From NCBI GenBank assembly GCA_036398215.1, contig DASWHK010000171.1, positions 1-27,470 on the forward strand: 27,470 nt of DNA. The letters run 5' to 3'. This DNA comes from DASWHK01 sp036398215. Lineage in GTDB: Bacteria; Acidobacteriota; UBA890. The notes beneath the pieces are model-generated. The model was not told the DNA's origin. It made no database searches and saw only the letters and a program-made list of their open reading frames with translations. Within the stretch, counting starts at the first letter, position 1. Each line of letters opens with the position of its first letter. Both the position numbers and the translations under genes were made by a program. Positions 18,501 through 24,609 of the stretch are shown piece after piece.

Positions 18501-18685
18501 GCCTGGACGGCCTCGGGCGCAGCCATGCCCCAGTTGGAAGAAACAGTCAGGCGCGGGTAGTTACCGGTGACCTCCACCTGCATCGGCAGGTTGATCCAGG
18601 CGGCGATGGCCATCAGCGCCAGGCCGACGTAGATCATCGAGACGGCGACCGGCCGGCGAACGGATTGGGCGATGAGCTGGCGCAT
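15560..18685 (-). CDS. RND efflux permease (permease B)
   Basis: A 1041-residue RND pump of normal length, first of the three-gene efflux operon. The N terminus (RQLIAQSVRRPVAVSMIYVGLALMAI) is a typical first helix. D405-N406 in ALAFGMLVDN matches the AcrB D407/D408 position, again with Asn second, and the counterpart of the AcrB Lys940 helix reads LLSGIVVNNAIILVDHIN without the Lys. The two large periplasmic loops are present (about residues 35-330 and 560-855). It is clearly different in sequence from permease A, so this is not a fresh duplication. Its ATG follows CAGGAAA. The closest arrangement I know is MdtABC, where two unlike permeases share one adaptor and form mixed trimers; here the adaptor gene sits between them. 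Substrate unknown. Confidence 0.92.
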   Translation of the reverse strand: MRQLIAQSVRRPVAVSMIYVGLALMAIAAWINLPMQVEVTGNYPRLTVSSNWGMAAPEAVQALITSPIEALAVSIPGVTHVTSQSRRGTSEVTIELDDKVSVDLVVFELSDRLSLLRESLPVGVTPRLGRFTPRQFQNETAGPLIQYILLSSRTLSDLRRWAIDELQVKFESIDGVGEARIEGGTDPYLRVTVRPDLAELYDIQPFTVRQALQTVNQTLPLGQVEVRGSAYAVRINHTVEDFERLRTLPVGNVGDTIVRIADLGAVEVVHEHADRYVRVDGQHRVMLSIERRPGSDTLDVAEAVRARMAEVEATLPADIRVELYSDSAAGLQEELNLLTKRLLIIVALVVGLLFAMLRDLRSPIFLGLTLAAALSLTIIALYHFEVPVNLLTLTGLALAFGMLVDNAVVVLENIVRYREQGLGPREAAERGTSEVVVPVLAATLTTIAVFGPFVIFQGRLRDYYVPLAAAVTFALTSSFFVATTLMPAAAGRGWVLGKPHFGREPGKRYRRALAFGLRHPFIILAIVAGFGWYSWDLFNNNVSSGAFRYGVTRDRLYVSLTLPEGTEAARIDEEIKPFEAYALSLGDNAERVELTIDTQGNYARMAVWFPPDLEPTAFPLLVKDEMVGMATRYAGVRVSVSGFDTDPYYNGGLSYGPSYNSGIRIFGYNYDQLGRIGDEIVGMAKRHPRVEDAVVTAGGSYYSSVGSEILLKIDREALVPHGIAVQSVINQVGTLVRGDAANLQGLKVGSDEWEVRVKTEGIDQRTLEQVLQTPLLGASGRGVRLRDIMDIEMREVPGIITRDDQRYDRWVRWEYRGSSRARANYEDAIFQSLELPPGYSAEQGGRINFLTQEEEMQIRIVAATALVIIFLILASLYESLIQPFIVLLTVPCAMIGVFLIFYFTGKPFDPSARIGVVLLSGIVVNNAIILVDHINLRRRQGLELFDAIVRGAAERVRPILVTSITTIGGLLPLVVVQGSSQTSGSQDMWQNLALSTIGGLTVATLLTLSVTPILYLLAERGRAKARGLAGWVGRLWRELPA

Positions 18686-18796
18686 TTTCCTGGTTGTCGG
18701 TCAAAAAGCTCGACCCGCGGTCCCCACTTTCTTAGACGGGCACCACCATTATTTGTCGAAGCCAGCGCGAAAAAAAGGGGCTCGCGAAGGCGGTGC
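18686..18796 (-). promoter_or_regulatory. Leader and probable promoter of the efflux operon
   Basis: The gap from the Rrf2 stop to permease B (18686-18987, 302 bp) has no gene. This half is less GC-rich than its surroundings and contains TTCGAC followed by an AT-rich AAATAATG on the minus strand (TTCGAC at 18760-18755). The same TTCGAC followed by an AT-rich box lies upstream of the Rrf2 gene (19487-19482). It may be a promoter element or part of an Rrf2 site. I see no textbook -35/-10 pair. Confidence 0.3.
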
Positions 18797-18829
18797 TAGC
18801 AGGCCGTGGTGGAAGTGTGATGGGTCTGG
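18797..18829 (+). repeat. Forward copy of the 24-bp repeat with its ATGGGTCTGG tail
   Basis: This is the cleanest copy of the repeat (TAGCAGGCCGTGGTGGAAG core, then GTGTGATGGGTCTGG). The copy at 5863-5895 shares both the core and the tail. Its end overlaps by two bases the start of the large palindrome at 18828. Confidence 0.8.
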
Positions 18830-18932
18830 TTGCGGCGAGAAAAGGCCAGATGCAAGGCGCCGCGACGACGGCGATGTTGGATACATCGTCGAGGAGCGGC
18901 AACGCAGCAGATGGCCTTTTATCGCCGCAACC
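18828..18932. repeat. 105-bp structured palindromic element
   Basis: The outer arms GGTTGCGGCGAGAAAAGGCC (from 18828) and its near complement ending at 18932 pair over 21 positions with one mismatch (18839 with 18921). Inside are the boxes CAAGGCG (18853-18859) and GCAACGCAG (18899-18907), and between them a nine-pair hairpin, CGGCGATGT, loop TGGAT, ACATCGTCG (18869-18891, one G-T pair). Inverted ends, no coding capacity and an intergenic site suggest a REP/MITE-like element or a structured RNA. It lies between the Rrf2 gene and the efflux operon. Confidence 0.8.
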
Positions 18933-18987
18933 CTTTGAGCACAACGCCGTCATCGCGGTCCATTGCGCTCGCGCAGCCGTGACCCGA

Positions 18988-19431
18988 CTAGGAGGCGCGG
19001 GCTGCAGCGGCTCGCTTGCGGCGCATCTCGGCGGCAAGCATGGCCAGCGTGTTCTGCCCGAGGCCCTCGAGCAATGTCTCGCGGAACTGTTTCCAGCTAT
19101 CGTGCATCGGGCACGGCGTCGCATCGGTGCACTGGTCAAGGCCGAGGACGCACTCCTTGGTGATCCGGCGGATGTTCTCGACGGCCTCGAGGATCTCGAT
19201 GACCGTGATCTTTTCCGCCGGCCGCTTGAGCTTGAAACCGCCGCCGCGGCCGCGAACCGAGGTCAGCAGGTCAGCGCGCGCCAGATCCTGGAGTACCTTG
19301 GCGAGGTAGTAGGGCGGGATGCCTTCGGCGCGGGCGATCTCCGCCGCCGCCACCGGCAGCTTTTCCTCGGGCTGGATGGCCAGATAGGTCAGGGCGCGGA
19401 TGGCGTACTTCCCCGAATCGGTATAGATCAT
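18988..19431 (-). CDS. Rrf2-family transcriptional regulator with three-Cys motif
   Basis: A 147-residue winged-helix protein of the Rrf2 family (IscR, NsrR, RirA). Residues 1-60 hold the helix-turn-helix (GIPPYYLAKVLQDLARADLL) and 58-70 the wing (SVRGRGGGFKLKR). C94, C101 and C107 form the cluster-binding pattern seen in Fe-S members that sense iron, NO or redox state. The C-terminal tail is Arg/Ala-rich. The ATG at 19431 has AGGA six bases upstream and gives the conserved MIYTDSGKYAIRAL start. It lies upstream of and in the same direction as the efflux operon, with a 302-bp gap containing repeats, so it may control that operon and itself. An inverted repeat 27 bp upstream of its start is a candidate site. 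Confidence 0.92.
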   Translation of the reverse strand: MIYTDSGKYAIRALTYLAIQPEEKLPVAAAEIARAEGIPPYYLAKVLQDLARADLLTSVRGRGGGFKLKRPAEKITVIEILEAVENIRRITKECVLGLDQCTDATPCPMHDSWKQFRETLLEGLGQNTLAMLAAEMRRKRAAAARAS

Positions 19432-19457
19432 GAATCCTGGTCCCCTGCTGCGAACTC

Positions 19458-19475
19458 TATCTTCAAAAGAAGATA
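19458..19475. promoter_or_regulatory. Candidate Rrf2 operator (7-bp inverted repeat)
   Basis: TATCTTC and GAAGATA form a perfect inverted repeat with a 4-base AAAA centre, in an unusually AT-rich stretch (about 19455-19490) of an otherwise GC-rich window. It lies between the divergent Rrf2 and DUF1800 genes, 27 bp from the Rrf2 ATG, where an autorepressor would be expected to bind. Assignment to Rrf2 is inference. Confidence 0.4.
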
Positions 19476-19526
19476 ATCATAGTCGAATTTCTCTTGGAAA
19501 GCAGCAGAGTGTCGTTCTCGCGAGAC

Positions 19527-19561
19527 GGGGGCCTGTTGCCATGCCCCCTCTCTCTGGGGGC
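19527..19561. other. Competing hairpins upstream of the DUF1800 gene
   Basis: GCCCCC at 19543-19548 can pair with GGGGGC at 19527-19532 (10-base loop) or with GGGGGC at 19556-19561 (7-base loop), but not both. If the DUF1800 operon is transcribed from the AT-rich region near 19460-19490, this would lie in its leader. A TATAAA at 19665-19670 would place the start after it, making the hairpins irrelevant. Confidence 0.3.
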
Positions 19562-19701
19562 CTTCGGAGAGCGCAACAGTACCGAAGGGTCGAGCTGTCG
19601 CCGCGGGGCTGCCGGCTTACAAATCTTTACCGCAAAGCGCTTCATGGCCGCGGTGACGGTCGGTTATAAAGGTTCAAGGGTTCCCTGGCTCGGACCGGAG
19701 G

Positions 19702-21351
19702 ATGGCGTTGAGACAGAGCAACGATGCCGCAACGATCGCCCACGTCCTGAACCGCGCCGCGTACGGCCCGCGCCGCGGCGACTGGCAACACGTCGAAGCG
19801 GTCGGCGTCGAGGCCTACATCGGCGAGCAGCTCGAGCCCGAGCGGATCGCCGACGCGGAGGTCGAGGCCAAGCTGGAGGCCTTGCCGAGCCTGAAGATGG
19901 ACATCGCCGGGCTCTACCGGGACTACCCGCCGCCGCAGCTCGGCGAGCGGCTGCTGCGCGAGGACGAGGAGCTCGACGAAGAGGCCCGCCGCCGCATCGC
20001 CCAGCAATCGCGAGTTCCCCTGCAGGAGCTCGGTGCGGCGCGCCTGCTGCGCGCCGTCGAGAGCGACCGGCAGCTCAACGAGGTGCTGGTCGACTTCTGG
20101 TTCAACCACTTCAATGTCTTCGCCAATGCCGGGCAGGTCCGCTACCTGCTCTCGACCTACGAGCGGGAGGCGATCCGCCCGCACGTCTTCGGCAGCTTCC
20201 GCGCGATGCTCGGCGCCGTGGCCCAGAGCCCGGCGATGCTCGTCTATCTGGACAACTGGCGGAGCGCCGCCGAGGAAGGGCGCAAGGTGGCCGGGGCGCC
20301 GCCGCGGGCGCGCAACGACGCCGTCGAAGATGCGATCCGGCGGATGGCGCGCGGCGGTGGCCGCGTGGATCCCCGCCGCCTGCAGCGGATGCAGCAGCGC
20401 GTCCAGCAGGCCCAGCGGGGCAACCGGCCGCCGGGGCTCAACGAGAACTACGCCCGTGAGCTGATGGAGCTGCACACCCTGAGCGTCGACGGCGGCTATA
20501 CGCAGGACGACGTCCGCGAGGTGGCGCGGGCACTCACGGGCTGGACGTTGACCCTCGGAGCCCGGCAGGCCGACGATCCGGGCTTCGTGTTCCGCCCCGA
20601 TTGGCACGATGCCGAGGAGAAGCGCGTCCTGGGCACGACGCTGGCAGCGGGGAGGGGCGTCGAAGACGGCGAACAGGTCCTCGACCTGCTCGCCGAGCAT
20701 CCCTCGACCGCCGGCTTCATCGCCGTCAAGCTTTGCCGCAAGCTCGTTGCCGACCAGCCGCCGCCGGACCTCGTCGTCGAGGTCGCCGCGACGTTCCGGC
20801 GCACCGGCGGCGACCTGCGGGCGACGACGGCCGCCATCCTGCGTTCCAAGGAATTTCTCGGCCCCGAGCATCGCGCCGCCAAGGTCAAGAGCCCGCTGGA
20901 GTTTCTCGCCAGCGCGGCGCGCGCATTGGAAGTGCCGGTCGGCACCGACGGCATGCTGGCCAGGACGCTGCAGCTGCTCGGGGCGCCCCTGTACGGGGCT
21001 TCGCCGCCGACGGGCTATCCCGACACCGCTGCGGAGTGGACCAGCGCCAACGCCATTCTCGCGCGCATGGATGTCGGCTCCCGCCTGGCGGCGATCGTGT
21101 ACGGCGGCGAAACGGCCGCCGGTCGCGCCGCCTCGGGCCGGCGTGGGCGCCGGGGGCGCAGCGGCGAGCGCGGCCCGCAAGGCAGCGCCGGTGAGCGCAG
21201 CGACGCGCTGCTGGAACAGCTGCTGCCGGGGCGGGCCGGAGACGAGCTGCGCACCAAGATCCTCGCCTGGGCCGACGCCCAGGACGAGGCGCCCGACAAC
21301 GCCGAGATCGCCGCATTGATCCTGGGGTCCCCTGAATTTCAACGCAGGTAA
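19702..21351 (+). CDS. DUF1800 family protein
   Basis: A 549-residue DUF1800 protein, within the family's usual 450-600 range. Marks are the N-terminal IAHVLNRAAYGPRRGDW, the central LNEVLVDFWFNHFNVF, LNENYARELMELHTLSVDGGYTQDDV, VARALTGWTL, and the late segment LLGAPLYGASPPTGYPDTAAEW. Near residues 470-500 there is an Arg/Gly-rich insert (GRRGRRGRSGERG). No clear signal peptide is visible. The ATG at 19702 directly abuts its GGAGG, which is too close; the in-frame TTG at 19708 is spaced properly and may be the true start. DUF1800 genes almost always sit before a DUF1501 gene, as here (15 bp apart), and the pair is probably exported as a unit. Biochemical function is not established. Confidence 0.9.
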   Translation: MALRQSNDAATIAHVLNRAAYGPRRGDWQHVEAVGVEAYIGEQLEPERIADAEVEAKLEALPSLKMDIAGLYRDYPPPQLGERLLREDEELDEEARRRIAQQSRVPLQELGAARLLRAVESDRQLNEVLVDFWFNHFNVFANAGQVRYLLSTYEREAIRPHVFGSFRAMLGAVAQSPAMLVYLDNWRSAAEEGRKVAGAPPRARNDAVEDAIRRMARGGGRVDPRRLQRMQQRVQQAQRGNRPPGLNENYARELMELHTLSVDGGYTQDDVREVARALTGWTLTLGARQADDPGFVFRPDWHDAEEKRVLGTTLAAGRGVEDGEQVLDLLAEHPSTAGFIAVKLCRKLVADQPPPDLVVEVAATFRRTGGDLRATTAAILRSKEFLGPEHRAAKVKSPLEFLASAARALEVPVGTDGMLARTLQLLGAPLYGASPPTGYPDTAAEWTSANAILARMDVGSRLAAIVYGGETAAGRAASGRRGRRGRSGERGPQGSAGERSDALLEQLLPGRAGDELRTKILAWADAQDEAPDNAEIAALILGSPEFQRR

Positions 21352-21366
21352 GGAGGAGCGAGCCCC

Positions 21367-22836
21367 ATGGCCAAGAAGGAAAAGCTGTGTTGCGACGAGT
21401 ACGCACGAGCGATCAAGCGCTGCTCGGTGCCGGGAATCTCGCGGCGTGTCTTCGTGCGAACCGGGGGGTTGGCGCTGGTGTCGTGGGGGTTCGCGCCCCG
21501 CTTCATCGGCCGGACGTTGGGCGCCGGCGCGCCGCCGGGGGCCGGCAAGAAGGCGCTCGTCTGCGTCTTTCAGCGGGGCGCCGTCGACGGCCTCAACATG
21601 GTCGTGCCGCACGGCGAGAAGCTGTACTACGACGCCCGCCGCAGCATCGCGATCCCGGCCCCGGGCCGCGGCGACGGGCGGGCCATCGACCTCGACGGCT
21701 TCTTCGGCCTCCACCCGGCGCTGGCGCCTTTGCAGCCCTGGTATCGCGACGGGCACCTGGCGATCGTGCACGCCGTTGGCTCCCCCGATGCGACGCGCTC
21801 GCACTTCGACGCCCAGGACTACATGGAGACCGGCACCCCGGGGGTCAAGAGCACGCCCGACGGCTGGCTCAACCGGCTGCTGGCGGAGACCGCGGCGGCC
21901 GAGCAGGCGGCGCCGCAGGCGTTGACGCGCGGCATCGCCCTCAGCCCACAAGAGCCGCGGGCGATGGCAGGCCGCCAGGCGTCGCTGACCGTCGGCGACC
22001 TGCAGCAGTTCCTCGGCGAGGGCGCGGCGCCGGCCCGCGCCGCGCAGCGCGCCGACGAAGACATGCCTGCGAGCGGGGGCAACGACATGGCCGGCGGCGA
22101 CATGGCCGGCGATCCCGACGGCCGCCGGACGGCGGCGGCGCGCCGGGGCGGCATGAGCGACGAGCAACGGCGCTCGCTGCTGAGCGGCTTCGAGGCCCTC
22201 TACGGCGCCGGCGAGGATGACCTGTTGCTGGCCACCGGGTCGGAGGCGCTCGACGCCGTCGCCTTCCTGAAGGCCGCCGATCCGCTCCGCTATCAGCCCG
22301 CCAACGGCGCCCGCTACCCGCGGGCCGGCATCGGGCGGCAGCTCCAGCAGGTCGCCCAGCTCATCCGCGCCGACGTCGGCCTCGAGATCGCCTTCACCGA
22401 CATCGGCGGATGGGACACGCACCGCCAGCAGGGCGGCGCCGAGGGGGCGCTCGCCGCCCGTCTCGCCGAGCTCGGCGGGGCGCTCGCCGCCTTCGCCCAG
22501 GACCTCGGCGACCGCATGGAGGACGTCGTCGTGCTGACCATGTCGGAGTTCGGCCGCACCGTCGAGGAAAACGGCAGCGCCGGCACCGACCACGGCCACG
22601 CCAACGCCGCGATGGTGCTGGGCGGCCGGGTCAACGGCGGCCGGGTCTACGGCGAGTGGCCGGGGCTGCAGCCCGAGCAACGCTACGAGGGCCGCGACCT
22701 GGCGATCACGACCGATTTCCGCGACGTCTTCGGCGAAGTCGCCGACAGCCACCTGACGCCCCGGAACCCCGCGGCGCTGTTTCCGGGCCACCGACTCGAT
22801 CGGCGCAACTACAAGGGGCTGATCCGAACCCCCTGA
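21367..22836 (+). CDS. DUF1501 family protein with Tat-type signal
   Basis: A 489-residue DUF1501 protein, related to the alkaline-phosphatase/sulfatase-like fold. SRRVFVR at residues 25-31 followed by a hydrophobic stretch (GGLALVSWGFA) is a twin-arginine export signal. Marks are CVFQRGAVDGLNMVVPHG, HPALAPLQPWY, the central IGGWDTHRQQGG and the conserved TDHGHANAAMVLGG near residue 410. A Gly/Asp/Met-rich insert (NDMAGGDMAGDPDG) near residue 240 is unlike most of the protein. A GGAGG about 10 bases before the ATG supports the start. Second gene of the DUF1800/DUF1501 pair; its partner lacks a signal and may travel folded with it. Function unknown beyond a periplasmic or surface role. Confidence 0.9.
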   Translation: MAKKEKLCCDEYARAIKRCSVPGISRRVFVRTGGLALVSWGFAPRFIGRTLGAGAPPGAGKKALVCVFQRGAVDGLNMVVPHGEKLYYDARRSIAIPAPGRGDGRAIDLDGFFGLHPALAPLQPWYRDGHLAIVHAVGSPDATRSHFDAQDYMETGTPGVKSTPDGWLNRLLAETAAAEQAAPQALTRGIALSPQEPRAMAGRQASLTVGDLQQFLGEGAAPARAAQRADEDMPASGGNDMAGGDMAGDPDGRRTAAARRGGMSDEQRRSLLSGFEALYGAGEDDLLLATGSEALDAVAFLKAADPLRYQPANGARYPRAGIGRQLQQVAQLIRADVGLEIAFTDIGGWDTHRQQGGAEGALAARLAELGGALAAFAQDLGDRMEDVVVLTMSEFGRTVEENGSAGTDHGHANAAMVLGGRVNGGRVYGEWPGLQPEQRYEGRDLAITTDFRDVFGEVADSHLTPRNPAALFPGHRLDRRNYKGLIRTP

Positions 22837-22865
22837 TCGGCCGTCGACCAGCCGCGGGGGCAGGT

Positions 22866-22906
22866 CCATTCGCGCGCGCGGTAGGTGCCCGTTGAGAATG
22901 CTGCTA
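22866..22906 (-). repeat. Half copy of the right-edge repeat element
   Basis: On the + strand CATTCGCGCGCGCG, then GTAGGTGCCC, then GTTGAGAATGC matches the reverse complement of about 27284-27332 at nearly every position, apart from a 2-base gap, a 1-base gap and a few changes. It fills most of the 67-bp gap between the convergent DUF1501 and amidohydrolase genes and runs into the amidohydrolase stop codon. Only one arm is present; the inner region is absent. Confidence 0.75.
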
Positions 22907-23785
22907 CGGAAACAGCCGTTGTGCGTTGTCGTGCAGGATCGCCCTCTTGGCGCCGTCCGACAGGCCGAGGTCGAGGAACTGCTCGAGATTGTGACCCATG
23001 GTCGGGGCGCCCGGGCCCGGCCAGTCGGTTCCCCACAGACACCTGCCGGCCAGCTTTTCGAGGTCGGGCAGGTAATGCAGCAGCCGCTGCGGCGGGATGC
23101 TCGACAGGTCGAGGTACACGGACGGGAAGCGCCGGGTCAGGAACACCGAGGCCGGCGCCCACAGCGGGCGCCCGGCGTGGGCGAGGATGAGCACCAGCTC
23201 GGGGAAGTCGATGGCGACGTCGTCGCAGTCCAGCGGGTCCCCGAAGCGGGAGCGCGCCCCCGGAAACACCGACGTGCCGGTGTGCACCATCACCGGTAGG
23301 CCGATCTCCTGGGCGCGCGCGTAGATGCCCTCGAGGGCGGGCAGGTGCTCCTCGGCGGCACCTACACGGTAGGCGTTGGCGCGCAACTCCTGGTGGGGTG
23401 GATGGATCTTCAACCCGCGGATCCCGAGCGCCGCGAGGCGGTCGACGGCGCCGGCCGGGTCGGAGACGACCTTCGCGTCACGCGGATCGAGGCCGCCGAA
23501 GGGCAGCAGCCGGCGGCGGTCGGCGCGGGCCACCGCCGCCACCCAGGCGTTGGCCTCGTCGCCGAAGCCCATCAGGCGGGGGGCCACGTAGTTGATCATC
23601 CCGATGCGATCGACGCCCGCTTCGTCCATCCGAGCCAGTACCGCTTGCGGGTCGGTCATCATCGCCACGAGGTCGTCGTAGTCGGGCCGTCCGCGCGCCA
23701 TGACCTCCCGAGCCGCCGGGTGGAGCTGCTCCCACGGCTGGATGTGGACGTGGATGTCGGTGACCGGGTAGGGCAGGTGGCGCAC
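22904..23785 (-). CDS. TIM-barrel amidohydrolase (amidohydrolase 2 family)
   Basis: A 293-residue metal-dependent hydrolase or decarboxylase of the family that includes ACMSD. Metal ligands are visible: H12 and H14 in DIHVHIQ, the Lys/His strand GLKIHPPHQ, His in VMVHTGTS, His in LILAHAGRP, and the catalytic Asp in LWGTDWPGPG. The GTG at 23785 is preceded by GGAG five bases upstream and places the HxH motif ten residues in, as usual; longer versions back to 23890 add an unrelated Arg-rich tail. It stands alone, convergent with the DUF1501 gene and divergent from the phosphoribosyltransferase gene. Substrate unknown. Confidence 0.88.
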   Translation of the reverse strand: MRHLPYPVTDIHVHIQPWEQLHPAAREVMARGRPDYDDLVAMMTDPQAVLARMDEAGVDRIGMINYVAPRLMGFGDEANAWVAAVARADRRRLLPFGGLDPRDAKVVSDPAGAVDRLAALGIRGLKIHPPHQELRANAYRVGAAEEHLPALEGIYARAQEIGLPVMVHTGTSVFPGARSRFGDPLDCDDVAIDFPELVLILAHAGRPLWAPASVFLTRRFPSVYLDLSSIPPQRLLHYLPDLEKLAGRCLWGTDWPGPGAPTMGHNLEQFLDLGLSDGAKRAILHDNAQRLFP

Positions 23786-23910
23786 ACGTTCTCCGCGGCT
23801 GACTCTGGTCAGGCTCGCACGGCATCGGCCTGATCGCGCAGGACCCGCCGAGCTGTCAGCAAGCCACCAGAATAACGCGCCGAAAGGCAACGCAAGCGCT
23901 GTGGACCGGT

Positions 23911-23940
23911 TTGCCCGTCTCTCGCCGGCCGTGGTTTAGT
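23911..23940 (+). promoter_or_regulatory. Promoter of the phosphoribosyltransferase-ligA pair
   Basis: TTGCCC (23911-23916), an 18-bp spacer, then TTTAGT (23935-23940) gives a fair sigma-70-type promoter. The ATG is only 6 bases after the -10 box, so transcription would begin at or beside the start codon and the message would be leaderless. No ribosome site is seen before the ATG, which agrees with this. Confidence 0.5.
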
Positions 23941-23946
23941 GCCCGC

Positions 23947-24609
23947 ATGGACCGCTTCCGCGATCGTATCGAGGCCGGAGCACGCCTCTCGGAGTCGCTC
24001 GCCGCGACACTCGGCAACGGCGCCCCGCCGGTGGTGCTCGGCGTGCCGCGGGGCGGCGTGGTGGTCGCCGCCGTGGTCGCCGACAAGCTCGGCTGCGAGC
24101 TCGACGTGCTGGCGGTCGAGAAGGTCGGCGCGCCGTGGAACCGGGAGCTGGCGTTGGGAGCGGTCGGCGAGGGCGACGCCCTCTGGCTCGACCACGACCT
24201 GGCGGTGCGAGTGGATGACATGACCCTGCAAGCGCTGATCGAGCGCGAGCGGCTCGAGCTTGCCGAAAAGCTGGCCAGCATCCGCAGGATCCAGCCGCGG
24301 ATCGAGCTGACCGGCCGCACGGCGATCATCGTCGACGACGGCGTCGCCACCGGCTCGACGGTGCGCGCCGCGCTGATGGCGTTGGCGGCGGCGAAGCCGG
24401 CCCGCCGGGTCCTGGCGGTTCCGGTCGGTCCGCCGGAGACGTTGGCGGCGCTCGAGGAGATCGCCGACCTCGTGGTTTGTCCGCTGCGCCCCGCCTACTT
24501 CCAGGCCGTCGGCCTCTGGTACGAGTCCTTCGAGCAGGTCAGCCAGCGGCAGGTGGAGGAGGTCTTCGAGCGCCGGCGTCGCGGAGAGCGGGCGATCGAC
24601 GTTCCATGA
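23947..24609 (+). CDS. Phosphoribosyltransferase-domain protein
   Basis: A 220-residue type I phosphoribosyltransferase. The PRPP-binding motif VDDGVATGST is at residues 129-138, and VLGVPRGGVVVAAVVADKLGCELDVLAVEKVGAP (about 30-63) is the N-terminal core typical of stand-alone PRTases often annotated near erythromycin esterase or hydrolase fusions; here there is no second domain. The base or nucleoside it uses cannot be told. I chose the ATG at 23947; an upstream TTG at 23911 lies inside the promoter. The stop overlaps the ligA start (ATGA), so the two are translationally coupled. Confidence 0.85.
   Translation: MDRFRDRIEAGARLSESLAATLGNGAPPVVLGVPRGGVVVAAVVADKLGCELDVLAVEKVGAPWNRELALGAVGEGDALWLDHDLAVRVDDMTLQALIERERLELAEKLASIRRIQPRIELTGRTAIIVDDGVATGSTVRAALMALAAAKPARRVLAVPVGPPETLAALEEIADLVVCPLRPAYFQAVGLWYESFEQVSQRQVEEVFERRRRGERAIDVP

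Noticed and set aside
10632..18685. Recent tandem duplication of one RND gene
   Set aside because: The two permeases differ throughout and only share general family motifs, so they are old, separate members.
19642..22869. A 1075-codon open frame antisense to the DUF1800 and DUF1501 genes
   Set aside because: Same effect of high GC at third positions; no recognisable domain, while the + strand gives two well-known families in their usual order.
23786..23890. A longer amidohydrolase beginning at 23890
   Set aside because: The extra residues are Arg/Ser-rich, and a GTG at 23785 has a good ribosome site and places the HxH motif normally.
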